DNA of 5,235 nt from an uncultured Bacteroidota bacterium (GTDB lineage: Bacteria; Bacteroidota; Bacteroidia; Chitinophagales; Chitinophagaceae). This document shows positions 1-5,235 of the stretch, piece after piece. The notes below the pieces were generated by a model. The model ran no database searches, was not told the DNA's origin, and worked only from the letters and a program-made list of their open reading frames with translations. The position numbers were made by a program, and so were the translations under genes. The stretch is taken from assembly GCA_903835145.1 (NCBI GenBank), contig CAILMA010000802.1, positions 1-5,235 on the forward strand, given 5' to 3'. How positions within the stretch are numbered: the first letter of the stretch is position 1; each line of letters starts with the position of its first letter.

Positions 1-1
1 G

Positions 2-32
2 CAAAGTTATATACTTATGGGGGCAATACCAA
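2..32 (-). promoter_or_regulatory. Probable leftward promoter for a gene beyond the left edge
   Basis: Read on the minus strand, positions 9 to 2 spell TAACTTTG, an exact match to the Bacteroidota sigma-ABfr -7 consensus TAnnTTTG. A TTG (-33 core) lies at 32-30, 20 bases upstream, which is the usual spacing. The gene it would drive lies left of the window, so it would be divergent from the ABC-F gene. Both the match and the spacing are visible; promoter activity is inferred. Confidence 0.45.
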
Positions 33-147
33 CAAAAATCGGCTAAACTTTTTTAAGCAGTTATAATTCATAAAAATAATGATGTTAAACCTCGGATAAA
101 ATTGGCAAACGAAGGAGCCCAAAACACTAAAATCAACATTCCTCGTA

Positions 148-155
148 TAACTTTG
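148..155 (+). promoter_or_regulatory. -7-like promoter element just upstream of the ABC-F start
   Basis: TAACTTTG at 148-155 matches the Bacteroidota -7 consensus TAnnTTTG exactly. It ends 7 bases before the ATG at 163, so transcription would begin at or within a few bases of the start codon and give a leaderless or nearly leaderless mRNA. No TTG lies about 20 bases upstream (the region around 121-140 is A/C-rich), so the -33 element is missing or weak. The TAA of this motif is also the in-frame stop that limits the ABC-F reading frame upstream. Confidence 0.4.
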
Positions 156-162
156 CAGCCTT

Positions 163-2118
163 ATGTTGATTTCATTACAAAATGTTTCCTTTTATTTTGG
201 TGCAAGGCCTATACTCGAAGAGTCGAACTGGCAGATTGGTACAGGCGAGCGTATAGGGCTTGTGGGCAGCAACGGTGCTGGAAAATCGACCTTGCTGCGT
301 TTAATGACCGGCGCTTACACACCCGATGAAGGCGCTATTAATAAACCCAAGGATGTATCGCTCGGGTTCTTTAACCAGGACCTGCTCAGTTTCTCAACCA
401 ACGAAAGTATCCTTAAAGTGGGGATGCAGGCTTTTGAAAAGGCACACGTCGTGGAGAAAGAAATGGACCGTATCATAAAGGAACTGGAAAGTAAACCTGA
501 TGATGCCGACCTGCTGGACGATTATAGCCATGCGCTCCATGACTTTGAAGTAGCCGGCGGTTATGAAATGGAACACAAAACCGCAGAGGTGCTGGAGGGT
601 CTCGGCTTCTCTACAACCGACTTGCAAAGGCCATACGATCAGTTTAGTGGAGGCTGGCGCATGCGCGTGTTGCTCGCTAAAATGATGCTGCAGGCGCCAG
701 AGCTATTATTGCTCGATGAGCCTACCAACCACCTTGACCTTCCATCTATTGAGTGGCTGGAGCGCTACCTCATCAGCTACCCTGGCAGCGTTGTAATTGT
801 GTCGCATGACCGTTACTTCCTGGATCGTATGGTAACCAAGATAGTAGAAGTATGGCAGCGTGATCTGTACCAGTACAGCGGTAACTATAGCTTCTTCATA
901 AAAGAAAAAGCAGAGCGCATGGAGCTGCAGCAACGGGCATTTGAGAATCAGCAGGATTATATAAAACAACAGGAAAGATTCATTGAGCGATTCAGAGCAA
1001 AGGCTACAAAAGCCGCTCAGGCACAAAGTGCCATGAAGCGCCTTGATAAACTGGATAAAATAGAAGCACCGGATGGCACCATGCCTACCATGAACATCAA
1101 CTTTGACGTAGGTGTTCAACCCGGCAAGATCATAACAGAGCTGAAAGGAATAACCAAGAAATATGGCGACCTTACTATTCTCGATAATGCAAGTGCGGAG
1201 ATAAACAGGGGTGATAAGATAGCACTTATTGGAGCCAATGGTAAGGGTAAATCAACTTTGCTGAGGATTATAACCGGTCAGGAAACTTTCGAAGGCGACC
1301 GTAAATGGGGCCATAACGTAGAAGAAAGCTTCTATGCCCAGCACCAGCTGGAAGCACTTACAGTTGAGAACGAGATTCTCGAAGAAATGAAAATGTGTGG
1401 CAGCGGCAAAAATGAGCTTGAGCTCAGGCAGTTGCTGGGTTGCTTCCTTTTCAGTGGTGACGATGTTTTCAAGAAAATCAAGATACTTTCCGGTGGAGAG
1501 AAAGCAAGGGTGGCACTGGCCAAGGTAATTGCTGCGAAAGGCAACTTCCTGTTGCTCGATGAGCCTACCAACCACCTGGATATGCAATCGGTTGAAATGC
1601 TCATTGATGCACTGAATAAGTACAAGGGAACCCTCATCATCGTATCGCATGACCGTTACTTCATAAGCCGCACAGCCAATAGAATATGGAACATTGAAGG
1701 CGGCGAAATAAAGGATTTTGACGGCACTTACGAAGAATGGGTGGTTTGGCAGCAGGAGCGAGTAAAACGCGAGCAAACACTTGGCGCAGCCCCTGCAAAG
1801 GCCGCGGTAGTTGCCAAAAAGGAAGAGCCTGTAGTGGCGAAGCCAACAATAAACAACGATCAGCTCAACGCGCTTAAAAAAGAGCACCAAAAATATCAAA
1901 AACTGTTCCAGAAACTGGAAGAAGACATCAACAAGCTAAAGATTGAAACTGCTGGCCTTGAAGCCAAACTTGCTGACCCGTCATTCTACTCCAACAAAGA
2001 TGAATTTAAGAAAGTGGACGAGCAGTACAGAATGGTAAATAGCAGACTATCTCAGTTGAACAAAGACTACGATAAAGCTTTTGAACAAATAATGGAGATG
2101 GAAGAGAAACTGGGATAG
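163..2118 (+). CDS. ABC-F family ATPase (ribosome-associated translation factor, Uup/YheS/YdiF-like)
   Basis: Complete soluble protein of 651 residues with two ABC ATPase domains and no transmembrane segment. NBD1 has Walker A GSNGAGKST (35-43), signature FSGGW (161-165), Walker B with catalytic Glu186 in LLLLDEPTNHLD (181-192), and switch His215. An insert at about 85-140, between Walker A and the signature, fits the ABC-F arm. A charged helical linker at about 243-310, rich in Gln, Lys and Arg, fits the P-site tRNA-interacting motif. NBD2 has Walker A GANGKGKST (357-365), LSGGE (442-446), Glu467 and His496. An Ala/Lys/Val/Pro spacer (540-562) leads to a charged coiled coil (565-650), as in the Uup/YheS/YdiF groups; EttA lacks this extension. 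Family members bind the ribosomal E site and relieve stalled or poorly positioned peptidyl-tRNA; some give antibiotic resistance, but nothing here points to resistance. ATG163 is the only ATG after the in-frame stop at 148-150, and the N-terminus MLISLQNVSFYFG is typical of the family. All catalytic residues are intact. The exact subfamily is unsure. Confidence 0.95.
   Translation: MLISLQNVSFYFGARPILEESNWQIGTGERIGLVGSNGAGKSTLLRLMTGAYTPDEGAINKPKDVSLGFFNQDLLSFSTNESILKVGMQAFEKAHVVEKEMDRIIKELESKPDDADLLDDYSHALHDFEVAGGYEMEHKTAEVLEGLGFSTTDLQRPYDQFSGGWRMRVLLAKMMLQAPELLLLDEPTNHLDLPSIEWLERYLISYPGSVVIVSHDRYFLDRMVTKIVEVWQRDLYQYSGNYSFFIKEKAERMELQQRAFENQQDYIKQQERFIERFRAKATKAAQAQSAMKRLDKLDKIEAPDGTMPTMNINFDVGVQPGKIITELKGITKKYGDLTILDNASAEINRGDKIALIGANGKGKSTLLRIITGQETFEGDRKWGHNVEESFYAQHQLEALTVENEILEEMKMCGSGKNELELRQLLGCFLFSGDDVFKKIKILSGGEKARVALAKVIAAKGNFLLLDEPTNHLDMQSVEMLIDALNKYKGTLIIVSHDRYFISRTANRIWNIEGGEIKDFDGTYEEWVVWQQERVKREQTLGAAPAKAAVVAKKEEPVVAKPTINNDQLNALKKEHQKYQKLFQKLEEDINKLKIETAGLEAKLADPSFYSNKDEFKKVDEQYRMVNSRLSQLNKDYDKAFEQIMEMEEKLG
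709..734 (+). repeat. 26-bp direct repeat, copy 1 (NBD1 Walker B)
   Basis: This 26-base stretch is identical to 1552-1577. Both encode the Walker B and D-loop core (LDEPTNHL) of the two ATPase domains. A second shared stretch of 18 bases, at 802-819 and 1645-1662, encodes the SHDRYF switch region. The repeats reflect duplicated, strongly conserved protein motifs with the same codon choices. Confidence 0.8.
1552..1577 (+). repeat. 26-bp direct repeat, copy 2 (NBD2 Walker B)
   Basis: Identical to 709-734. The copies are 843 bp apart, an exact multiple of three (281 codons), so recombination between them would leave an in-frame single-ATPase fusion. The window shows the intact two-domain form. 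Confidence 0.8.
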
Positions 2119-2143
2119 ATCCACTTTTTCACCCGCACAAAAC

Positions 2144-2189
2144 ATAATAAAACATCCCGCAATTTTCAGGTTGCGGGATGTTTTATTAT
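2144..2189. terminator. Bidirectional intrinsic terminator between convergent genes
   Basis: A perfect 19-bp stem is formed by 2144-2162 and 2171-2189 around an 8-base loop (2163-2170). The core is the GC-rich CATCCCGCAA/TTGCGGGATG; the outer stem is A/T-rich, so each strand leaves the hairpin through a U-rich tract (TTTTATTAT). It begins 25 bases after the ABC-F stop and lies 14 bases past the stop of the minus-strand gene, so it can serve both. Confidence 0.88.
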
Positions 2190-2203
2190 ATGCGGGGCAA
2201 TTT

Positions 2204-2878
2204 TTAATTTGTTTTCTTAGCACCCAACCTGTATTGTATGGAGAACTGAACAGAAGGACTATTGTAAAGCTGAGAAGATACCAGCTTGGCACTCGCAGAC
2301 TTTGAATTGTCCCAGAATGTTTGTGCACTCCTAAGGTCAAGCATTACGTTTGGTGCCACCTGATATGCGAAGCCAAACAGATAACCGATACCGAAGCGGG
2401 CGCTGAAATCCTCTGTGTTGAGCGTAGGCACACTTGCATTACCAATGCTGGCAACAACAGGGCGGCTGTAAGGGTTATGTAACTGGTCGCCTGCACCTGT
2501 GTTCACTGCAAAAGTGTACAAGAAATTACCACCAGCGAAGAAGTTAAGCTTACCTGCTTTATACCTCAAAGAAACAGGCAATTCGAAACTGTGCAATGTT
2601 GAGAAGCTGAACGTGCGATCAACAGAATCTTTATGATATCCACCGGACGGATTATTAGGATCTACCAGCGTATATTTATTGTAAGCGGTCTGTATTTCGA
2701 AGTCATTATTCATGCGCTGGAAATACTTCAGCTCAGTAAAGAAGCTCCACTTTTCATCAATCTCAAATGCAGCAGTAACACCAAACTGGAATCCCTTGAA
2801 GCTATTCGGACCGAAGAAGGTGCTATTGATACCTGCGGTAAGCCCTGGTGCGCACCTCATGCTGGAAAGATTCACCCT
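2204..2878 (-). other. C-terminal outer-membrane beta-barrel domain (residues about 746-969)
   Basis: About 220 residues of alternating polar/hydrophobic strands joined by short turns and longer polar loops, for example the Asn/Pro/Gly/Asp loop near 817-832 and the loop near 870-902. The final strand SVQFSIQYRLG has the alternating aromatic pattern of a BAM beta-signal, followed by a short AKKTN tail. Size and strand count (about eight) match OmpA/OmpX-like barrels of the Bacteroidota beta-barrel families. No OmpA peptidoglycan-binding domain is present. Confidence 0.8.
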
Positions 2879-5113
2879 CATGTCATTGAATTTTGCAGAG
2901 AGGTTTTCCCAGAAATGGTTTTGTTTTTTCTTTACTATTGGTGGCCCGGGATCCTTCGGAGCATCGGGTGCCTTAGGTCCTGGAGCGGCCGGTGGCGGTG
3001 GTGTAGAGGCCGGTGGCGCAGCACTTGGTACAACAGGGGCTGTAGCAGGCTCAGATATCAATTCCTGACCACCAGTATTGCTTGCAACTGCGCCATTTGC
3101 GTTATTACCTGCCGAAGTGTTTGCACCTGCAGTAGAACTACCCTTAGCATTGTTGTTTGTTCCACTCTTAGAAGCTGTAGGCGTTCCGGTTGTTCCATTG
3201 TTGGTTCCACCGTTCTTGCCACCAGACTTGCCTGATTTGCGGGCACCTGAGGGGGTTCCGGTATTGTTTCCCGGGTTAGCAGAAGGTCCACTACCCACAG
3301 TACCGGCATATTCATTCTCTGGTTCTGCTTCGGTAGCTGCGTCAGTAGTTTTTGATGGTGATGTCTTCTTATTCTTTGTAACGCTAACAGTTGATTCGTC
3401 GATAGAAGTTGTATCAAGGTGCACTTGTGTCCTGTTAGGGTAGGTACCTGTAGTGCTCTGCTTGATGTGAATTTTTTCAACCTTTTTAGTCTCTACTGTT
3501 GACTCAGTTGTCGCAGCCAATGCAATGTTCGTATTTGTCTTCGCAGTATTGCTGCTACCCGCACCTGCGTCCATTTTGTTCGCTGTGCCGGCTGTTTTAG
3601 TAGTTGCTACAGTAGACTTCGTTGCAGATGCCTTTGTTCCGTGTTTCCGAGTTATAGTTGGGTTGTTTACGGCAACGTCGTCATGGGCTGCTGTGTTTGC
3701 AGTTGCTTTCTTAGTGGCCTTCACCGCTTTTGAAGCAGTGGCAGAGCCATTTTCCTCTGCGGCAGTCCGCTCTTCGCCATCGTTGTTTGCAATTGCCGCA
3801 ACTTTAGCGTGTGCCTTCTTATTGCTCTTTGTGGTTGAGGTGTGAGTTGGTAAAGCTGCACTATGTGTTGCCGACGCCAAATCGCTTGTCACCGCATTGT
3901 TATTGTTACCTGTCTTAGAGGCATGTTTTTTGTGCGCTGTCACGGTAGCATTATTTCCACCAACAGTAGTTGTATTTGATGGCAGCTGTGCTTTGTTGCC
4001 TGTTGTACCGGCAACCGATGCACTCAACGGCAATTTGTTTAAATCTGTAACGTTGGCTGCTGCGGCAGTATTCTTTGCTGCTGCGGTGTTATTTGTCGCA
4101 CCAATGCCTGTCATATGTTTTTTACTCGCCTTATGCTGTGCAGTGTTGGCTGGCGTTGCCAATGCAGTGAGTGCATTTGAGCTATTGGCGCCATTGCCAA
4201 ATGTAGCTTTCTTATGGCTTGCTGTTGCTTTACCTGATGGATGCTCAACGGCTACAGCTTTGTTTTCCGGTGCGGCTGCTATTGTTTCATCTGCATTTTC
4301 ATCGGCTGTATTGCTGGCAGTAGCGTTATTTCCTGAAACTTTCGTACCGTTTACAGTATTGCGGTTTGCTTTATTAGTAGTCTTTAGATTATTGCTGGTA
4401 GATAATTTGTTATTTAATGAAGTTGAAGAAGCAGTAGTGCCAGTCATTGAATTTCGCTGAGCTGAATTTTTATTTCCTGCGTTTGTATTCAGTGTACCAC
4501 GATCTGTATTGTTTTTCGCAGCGACGGTCTGAGTATTATTGCTCGGTAGTGCATTGTCATTCCTTGATTCGTCAAAGTTGTTAGCTACATTATTATGGTC
4601 TGCCGTCTTAGCATCCTTAGTAATCCGGGTTTCGCCTTTATGCGCTGGGGTATTATTCGTTCCGTTGCCTGTCATGTTACCAGTTGTGGTGGTCGCAGCG
4701 GTTACAATGGTGCTGGTGTTTTGTTCATGGTCTGCGCCTGTTTTTACAGGTGTTGTTCCATTTTCAACAGCCGTAGCCGCTGCGCCTGCACTTCCAGCAA
4801 CCGGGGCTGCCGCCGTAATGGCATTGTTGGCTCCTGTTGAAGGGAGCGCACTTGCCATAGCTGCCGCTGCATTTCCGGGGTTCCGGAAAACAGTAGTCGC
4901 TTCATACCCACCAAGGGATAATGCTGCCAGCAGAAGCAAAGCTCCTACAAACATTATCGCCTTTTTCCAGTAGAAAAAGCCAATCGGTTTTCGGCGTTTA
5001 TCCTGTTCCAGCAGCTCCTGCATGCGCAGCCATGCACCGGAGCGTTCCTGCTCCTCGCCGCCGCCCAACCGTTGCCTGACCAGGTCGTCAATATTTATCA
5101 TATTACTATCCAT
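2204..5113 (-). CDS. Inner-membrane-anchored protein with long disordered linker and C-terminal outer-membrane beta-barrel; candidate trans-envelope anti-sigma/sensor
   Basis: Protein of 969 residues from the ATG at 5113 (MDSNMINIDDL). Residues 1-51 are charged and probably helical (IDDLVRQRL, then AWLRMQELLEQDKRRK), with no His or Cys, so this is not a zinc-type anti-sigma domain. Residues 52-70 form one hydrophobic segment preceded by WKK, predicting N-in orientation. Residues 72-687 are Asn/Thr/Ala/Lys/Gly/Ser-rich low complexity; 688-727 are proline-rich (16 of 40). From about 746 to 964, alternating aromatic strands (for example FQFGVTAAFEI, WSFFTELKYF, SVQFSIQYRL) resemble small 8-stranded barrels of the Bacteroidota outer-membrane beta-barrel families. 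The only Cys is C754. The gene lies 14 bp after an ECF sigma gene, so co-transcription is likely. The reading frame stays open to an ATG at 5200, but that start lies inside the sigma gene; M5 (5101) is the other plausible start. The function is not recognised with certainty: sigma regulation is inferred from context and topology. A plain secreted barrel with a cleaved signal would be the alternative. Confidence 0.88.
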   Translation of the reverse strand: MDSNMINIDDLVRQRLGGGEEQERSGAWLRMQELLEQDKRRKPIGFFYWKKAIMFVGALLLLAALSLGGYEATTVFRNPGNAAAAMASALPSTGANNAITAAAPVAGSAGAAATAVENGTTPVKTGADHEQNTSTIVTAATTTTGNMTGNGTNNTPAHKGETRITKDAKTADHNNVANNFDESRNDNALPSNNTQTVAAKNNTDRGTLNTNAGNKNSAQRNSMTGTTASSTSLNNKLSTSNNLKTTNKANRNTVNGTKVSGNNATASNTADENADETIAAAPENKAVAVEHPSGKATASHKKATFGNGANSSNALTALATPANTAQHKASKKHMTGIGATNNTAAAKNTAAAANVTDLNKLPLSASVAGTTGNKAQLPSNTTTVGGNNATVTAHKKHASKTGNNNNAVTSDLASATHSAALPTHTSTTKSNKKAHAKVAAIANNDGEERTAAEENGSATASKAVKATKKATANTAAHDDVAVNNPTITRKHGTKASATKSTVATTKTAGTANKMDAGAGSSNTAKTNTNIALAATTESTVETKKVEKIHIKQSTTGTYPNRTQVHLDTTSIDESTVSVTKNKKTSPSKTTDAATEAEPENEYAGTVGSGPSANPGNNTGTPSGARKSGKSGGKNGGTNNGTTGTPTASKSGTNNNAKGSSTAGANTSAGNNANGAVASNTGGQELISEPATAPVVPSAAPPASTPPPPAAPGPKAPDAPKDPGPPIVKKKQNHFWENLSAKFNDMRVNLSSMRCAPGLTAGINSTFFGPNSFKGFQFGVTAAFEIDEKWSFFTELKYFQRMNNDFEIQTAYNKYTLVDPNNPSGGYHKDSVDRTFSFSTLHSFELPVSLRYKAGKLNFFAGGNFLYTFAVNTGAGDQLHNPYSRPVVASIGNASVPTLNTEDFSARFGIGYLFGFAYQVAPNVMLDLRSAQTFWDNSKSASAKLVSSQLYNSPSVQFSIQYRLGAKKTN
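2933..3052 (-). other. Proline-rich segment preceding the barrel (residues 688-727)
   Basis: Sixteen of 40 residues are proline, mixed with Ala, Ser, Gly, Asp and Lys and including a PPPP run. It marks a sharp change from the Asn/Thr-rich linker and is followed by KKKQNHFWENL, leading into the first barrel strand. Such segments form stiff, extended polyproline helices; a spacer or peptidoglycan-threading role is inferred. Confidence 0.8.
3053..4900 (-). other. About 615-residue low-complexity Asn/Thr/Ala/Lys linker (residues 72-687)
   Basis: This stretch has almost no large hydrophobic residues; the only aromatics I count are F76, F180, F305, Y558 and Y602. It is dominated by Asn, Thr, Ala, Lys, Ser and Gly, the signature of intrinsic disorder. 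Short Lys/His clusters recur, at about residues 300, 328, 395, 431, 465 and 489. A small imperfect tandem (NTAAAKNTAAAA, 342-353) suggests local expansion. It probably lies in the periplasm between the inner-membrane anchor and the barrel. Confidence 0.85.
4904..4960 (-). other. Single transmembrane helix of the trans-envelope protein (residues 52-70)
   Basis: AIMFVGALLLLAALSLGGY is the only strongly hydrophobic segment outside the barrel. It follows RRKPIGFFYWKK, and the positive-inside rule places the N-terminal 51 residues in the cytoplasm. The n-region is much longer than in a normal signal peptide, favouring a retained anchor. Cleavage cannot be excluded: A64-L65-S66 could be a weak signal-peptidase site, and the Ala-rich stretch at 82-89 contains AxA motifs but sits far from the hydrophobic core. 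Confidence 0.8.
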
Positions 5114-5127
5114 GTGGATAATTTTTA

Positions 5128-5235
5128 TTAAGCTTTTAAATGCAATTCCATTTTCTCTATTTTCTCTTTCAATAGCTTCCTTCCCTCTGAAAGATGCCAC
5201 TTGGATGTACCCTCACTTATCCCCAGTAAATTTCC
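5128..5235 (-). CDS. ECF-type RNA polymerase sigma factor, C-terminal fragment (region 4)
   Basis: Only the last 35 codons are in the window; the gene continues past the right edge. The end reads GNLLGISEGTSKWHLSEGRK followed by a basic Leu/Lys/Glu helix, then TAA. The LGISEGTSK..L..GRKLLKE pattern is the helix-turn-helix of sigma region 4, which recognises the -35/-33 promoter element, and is typical of ECF sigma factors in Bacteroidota. The family consensus usually has a Ser-Gln or Ser-Val pair and Ala-Arg where this protein has Trp-His and Gly-Arg. The stop lies 14 bases before the ATG of the trans-envelope protein on the same strand, so the two genes very likely share an mRNA. No Shine-Dalgarno is seen in the gap, which is A/T-rich, as usual in this phylum. 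The target genes cannot be seen. Confidence 0.87.
   Translation of the reverse strand, partial: GNLLGISEGTSKWHLSEGRKLLKEKIEKMELHLKA

Noticed and set aside
102..329. Plus-strand 75-residue open frame starting upstream of the ABC-F gene
   Set aside because: It overlaps the ABC-F N-terminus, including Walker A, in another frame and has no recognisable motif.
1252..1899. Minus-strand open frame of 215 residues inside the ABC-F gene
   Set aside because: It is antisense to NBD2, begins without a promoter or ribosome site and encodes a Cys/Phe-rich sequence with no family likeness.
163..2118. Reading the ABC protein as a transporter ATPase
   Set aside because: Two fused NBDs, the charged inter-domain linker, the arm insert, the C-terminal coiled coil and the absence of any permease gene fit ABC-F translation factors instead.
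3078..3443. Plus-strand open frame of 121 residues rich in Pro, Leu and Val
   Set aside because: Same antisense frame as the other shadows, opposite the Gly/Thr/Asn-rich part of the linker; no start signal or family resemblance.
3053..4900. Possibility that the Asn/Thr-rich region is a secreted adhesin repeat domain or ice-binding repeat
   Set aside because: No regular repeat period or beta-helix pattern is visible; only short imperfect motifs. The residues flanking it fit a linker between membrane anchor and barrel.
3525..4973. Long plus-strand open frames (3525-3845, 3897-4460, 4539-4973) that translate to Val/Ala/Phe/Leu-rich, membrane-protein-like sequences
   Set aside because: They are an arithmetic shadow of the linker gene. 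In this antisense offset Ala codons read as Ala, Thr as Val, Asn/Lys as Phe or Leu and Gly as Pro, while stops can arise only opposite Tyr, His or Gln codons, which are scarce. Hydrophobic open frames are expected without selection.
5114..5200. Extended N-terminus of the trans-envelope protein from the ATG at 5200
   Set aside because: This stretch overlaps the sigma factor region 4 codons in another frame, which are clearly the real coding frame. The ATG at 5113, after the sigma stop, gives the natural start.

Overview
The window looks like chromosomal DNA from a Bacteroidota bacterium, most likely of a Chitinophagaceae-like lineage (inference). Supporting signs are TAnnTTTG-type -7 promoter elements (148-155 on +, 2-9 on -), the lack of clear Shine-Dalgarno sequences before the starts, and an ECF sigma factor followed directly by an inner-membrane-anchored protein that ends in an outer-membrane beta-barrel. 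No RNA genes, CRISPR arrays, insertion sequences or transfer scars were seen.

Layout. Positions 1-162 are intergenic, with a probable leftward promoter at the very edge and a -7-like element almost touching the first gene. Positions 163-2118 (+) encode a complete ABC-F ATPase with two nucleotide-binding domains and a C-terminal coiled coil, a ribosome-associated translation factor. Positions 2119-2203 separate two convergent genes and hold a 19-bp perfect-stem hairpin that probably terminates transcription in both directions. Positions 2204-5113 (-) encode a 969-residue protein: a short cytoplasmic N-terminus, one transmembrane helix, about 615 residues of Asn/Thr/Ala/Lys-rich low complexity, a 40-residue proline-rich segment and a C-terminal beta-barrel of about 220 residues. 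Positions 5128-5235 (-) are the last 35 codons of an ECF-type sigma factor, 14 bp upstream of the 969-residue protein and on the same strand.

The sigma factor and the large protein form one transcription unit, and this is the interesting part of the window. The large protein appears to place a cytoplasmic domain next to the sigma factor and a barrel in the outer membrane within a single polypeptide. It is therefore a candidate trans-envelope anti-sigma or sensor protein, able to report outer-membrane state to RNA polymerase without a separate TonB-type transducer or FecR-type regulator. The architecture is read from the sequence; the signalling role is inferred. The ABC-F gene is convergent to this unit and shows no functional link to it.
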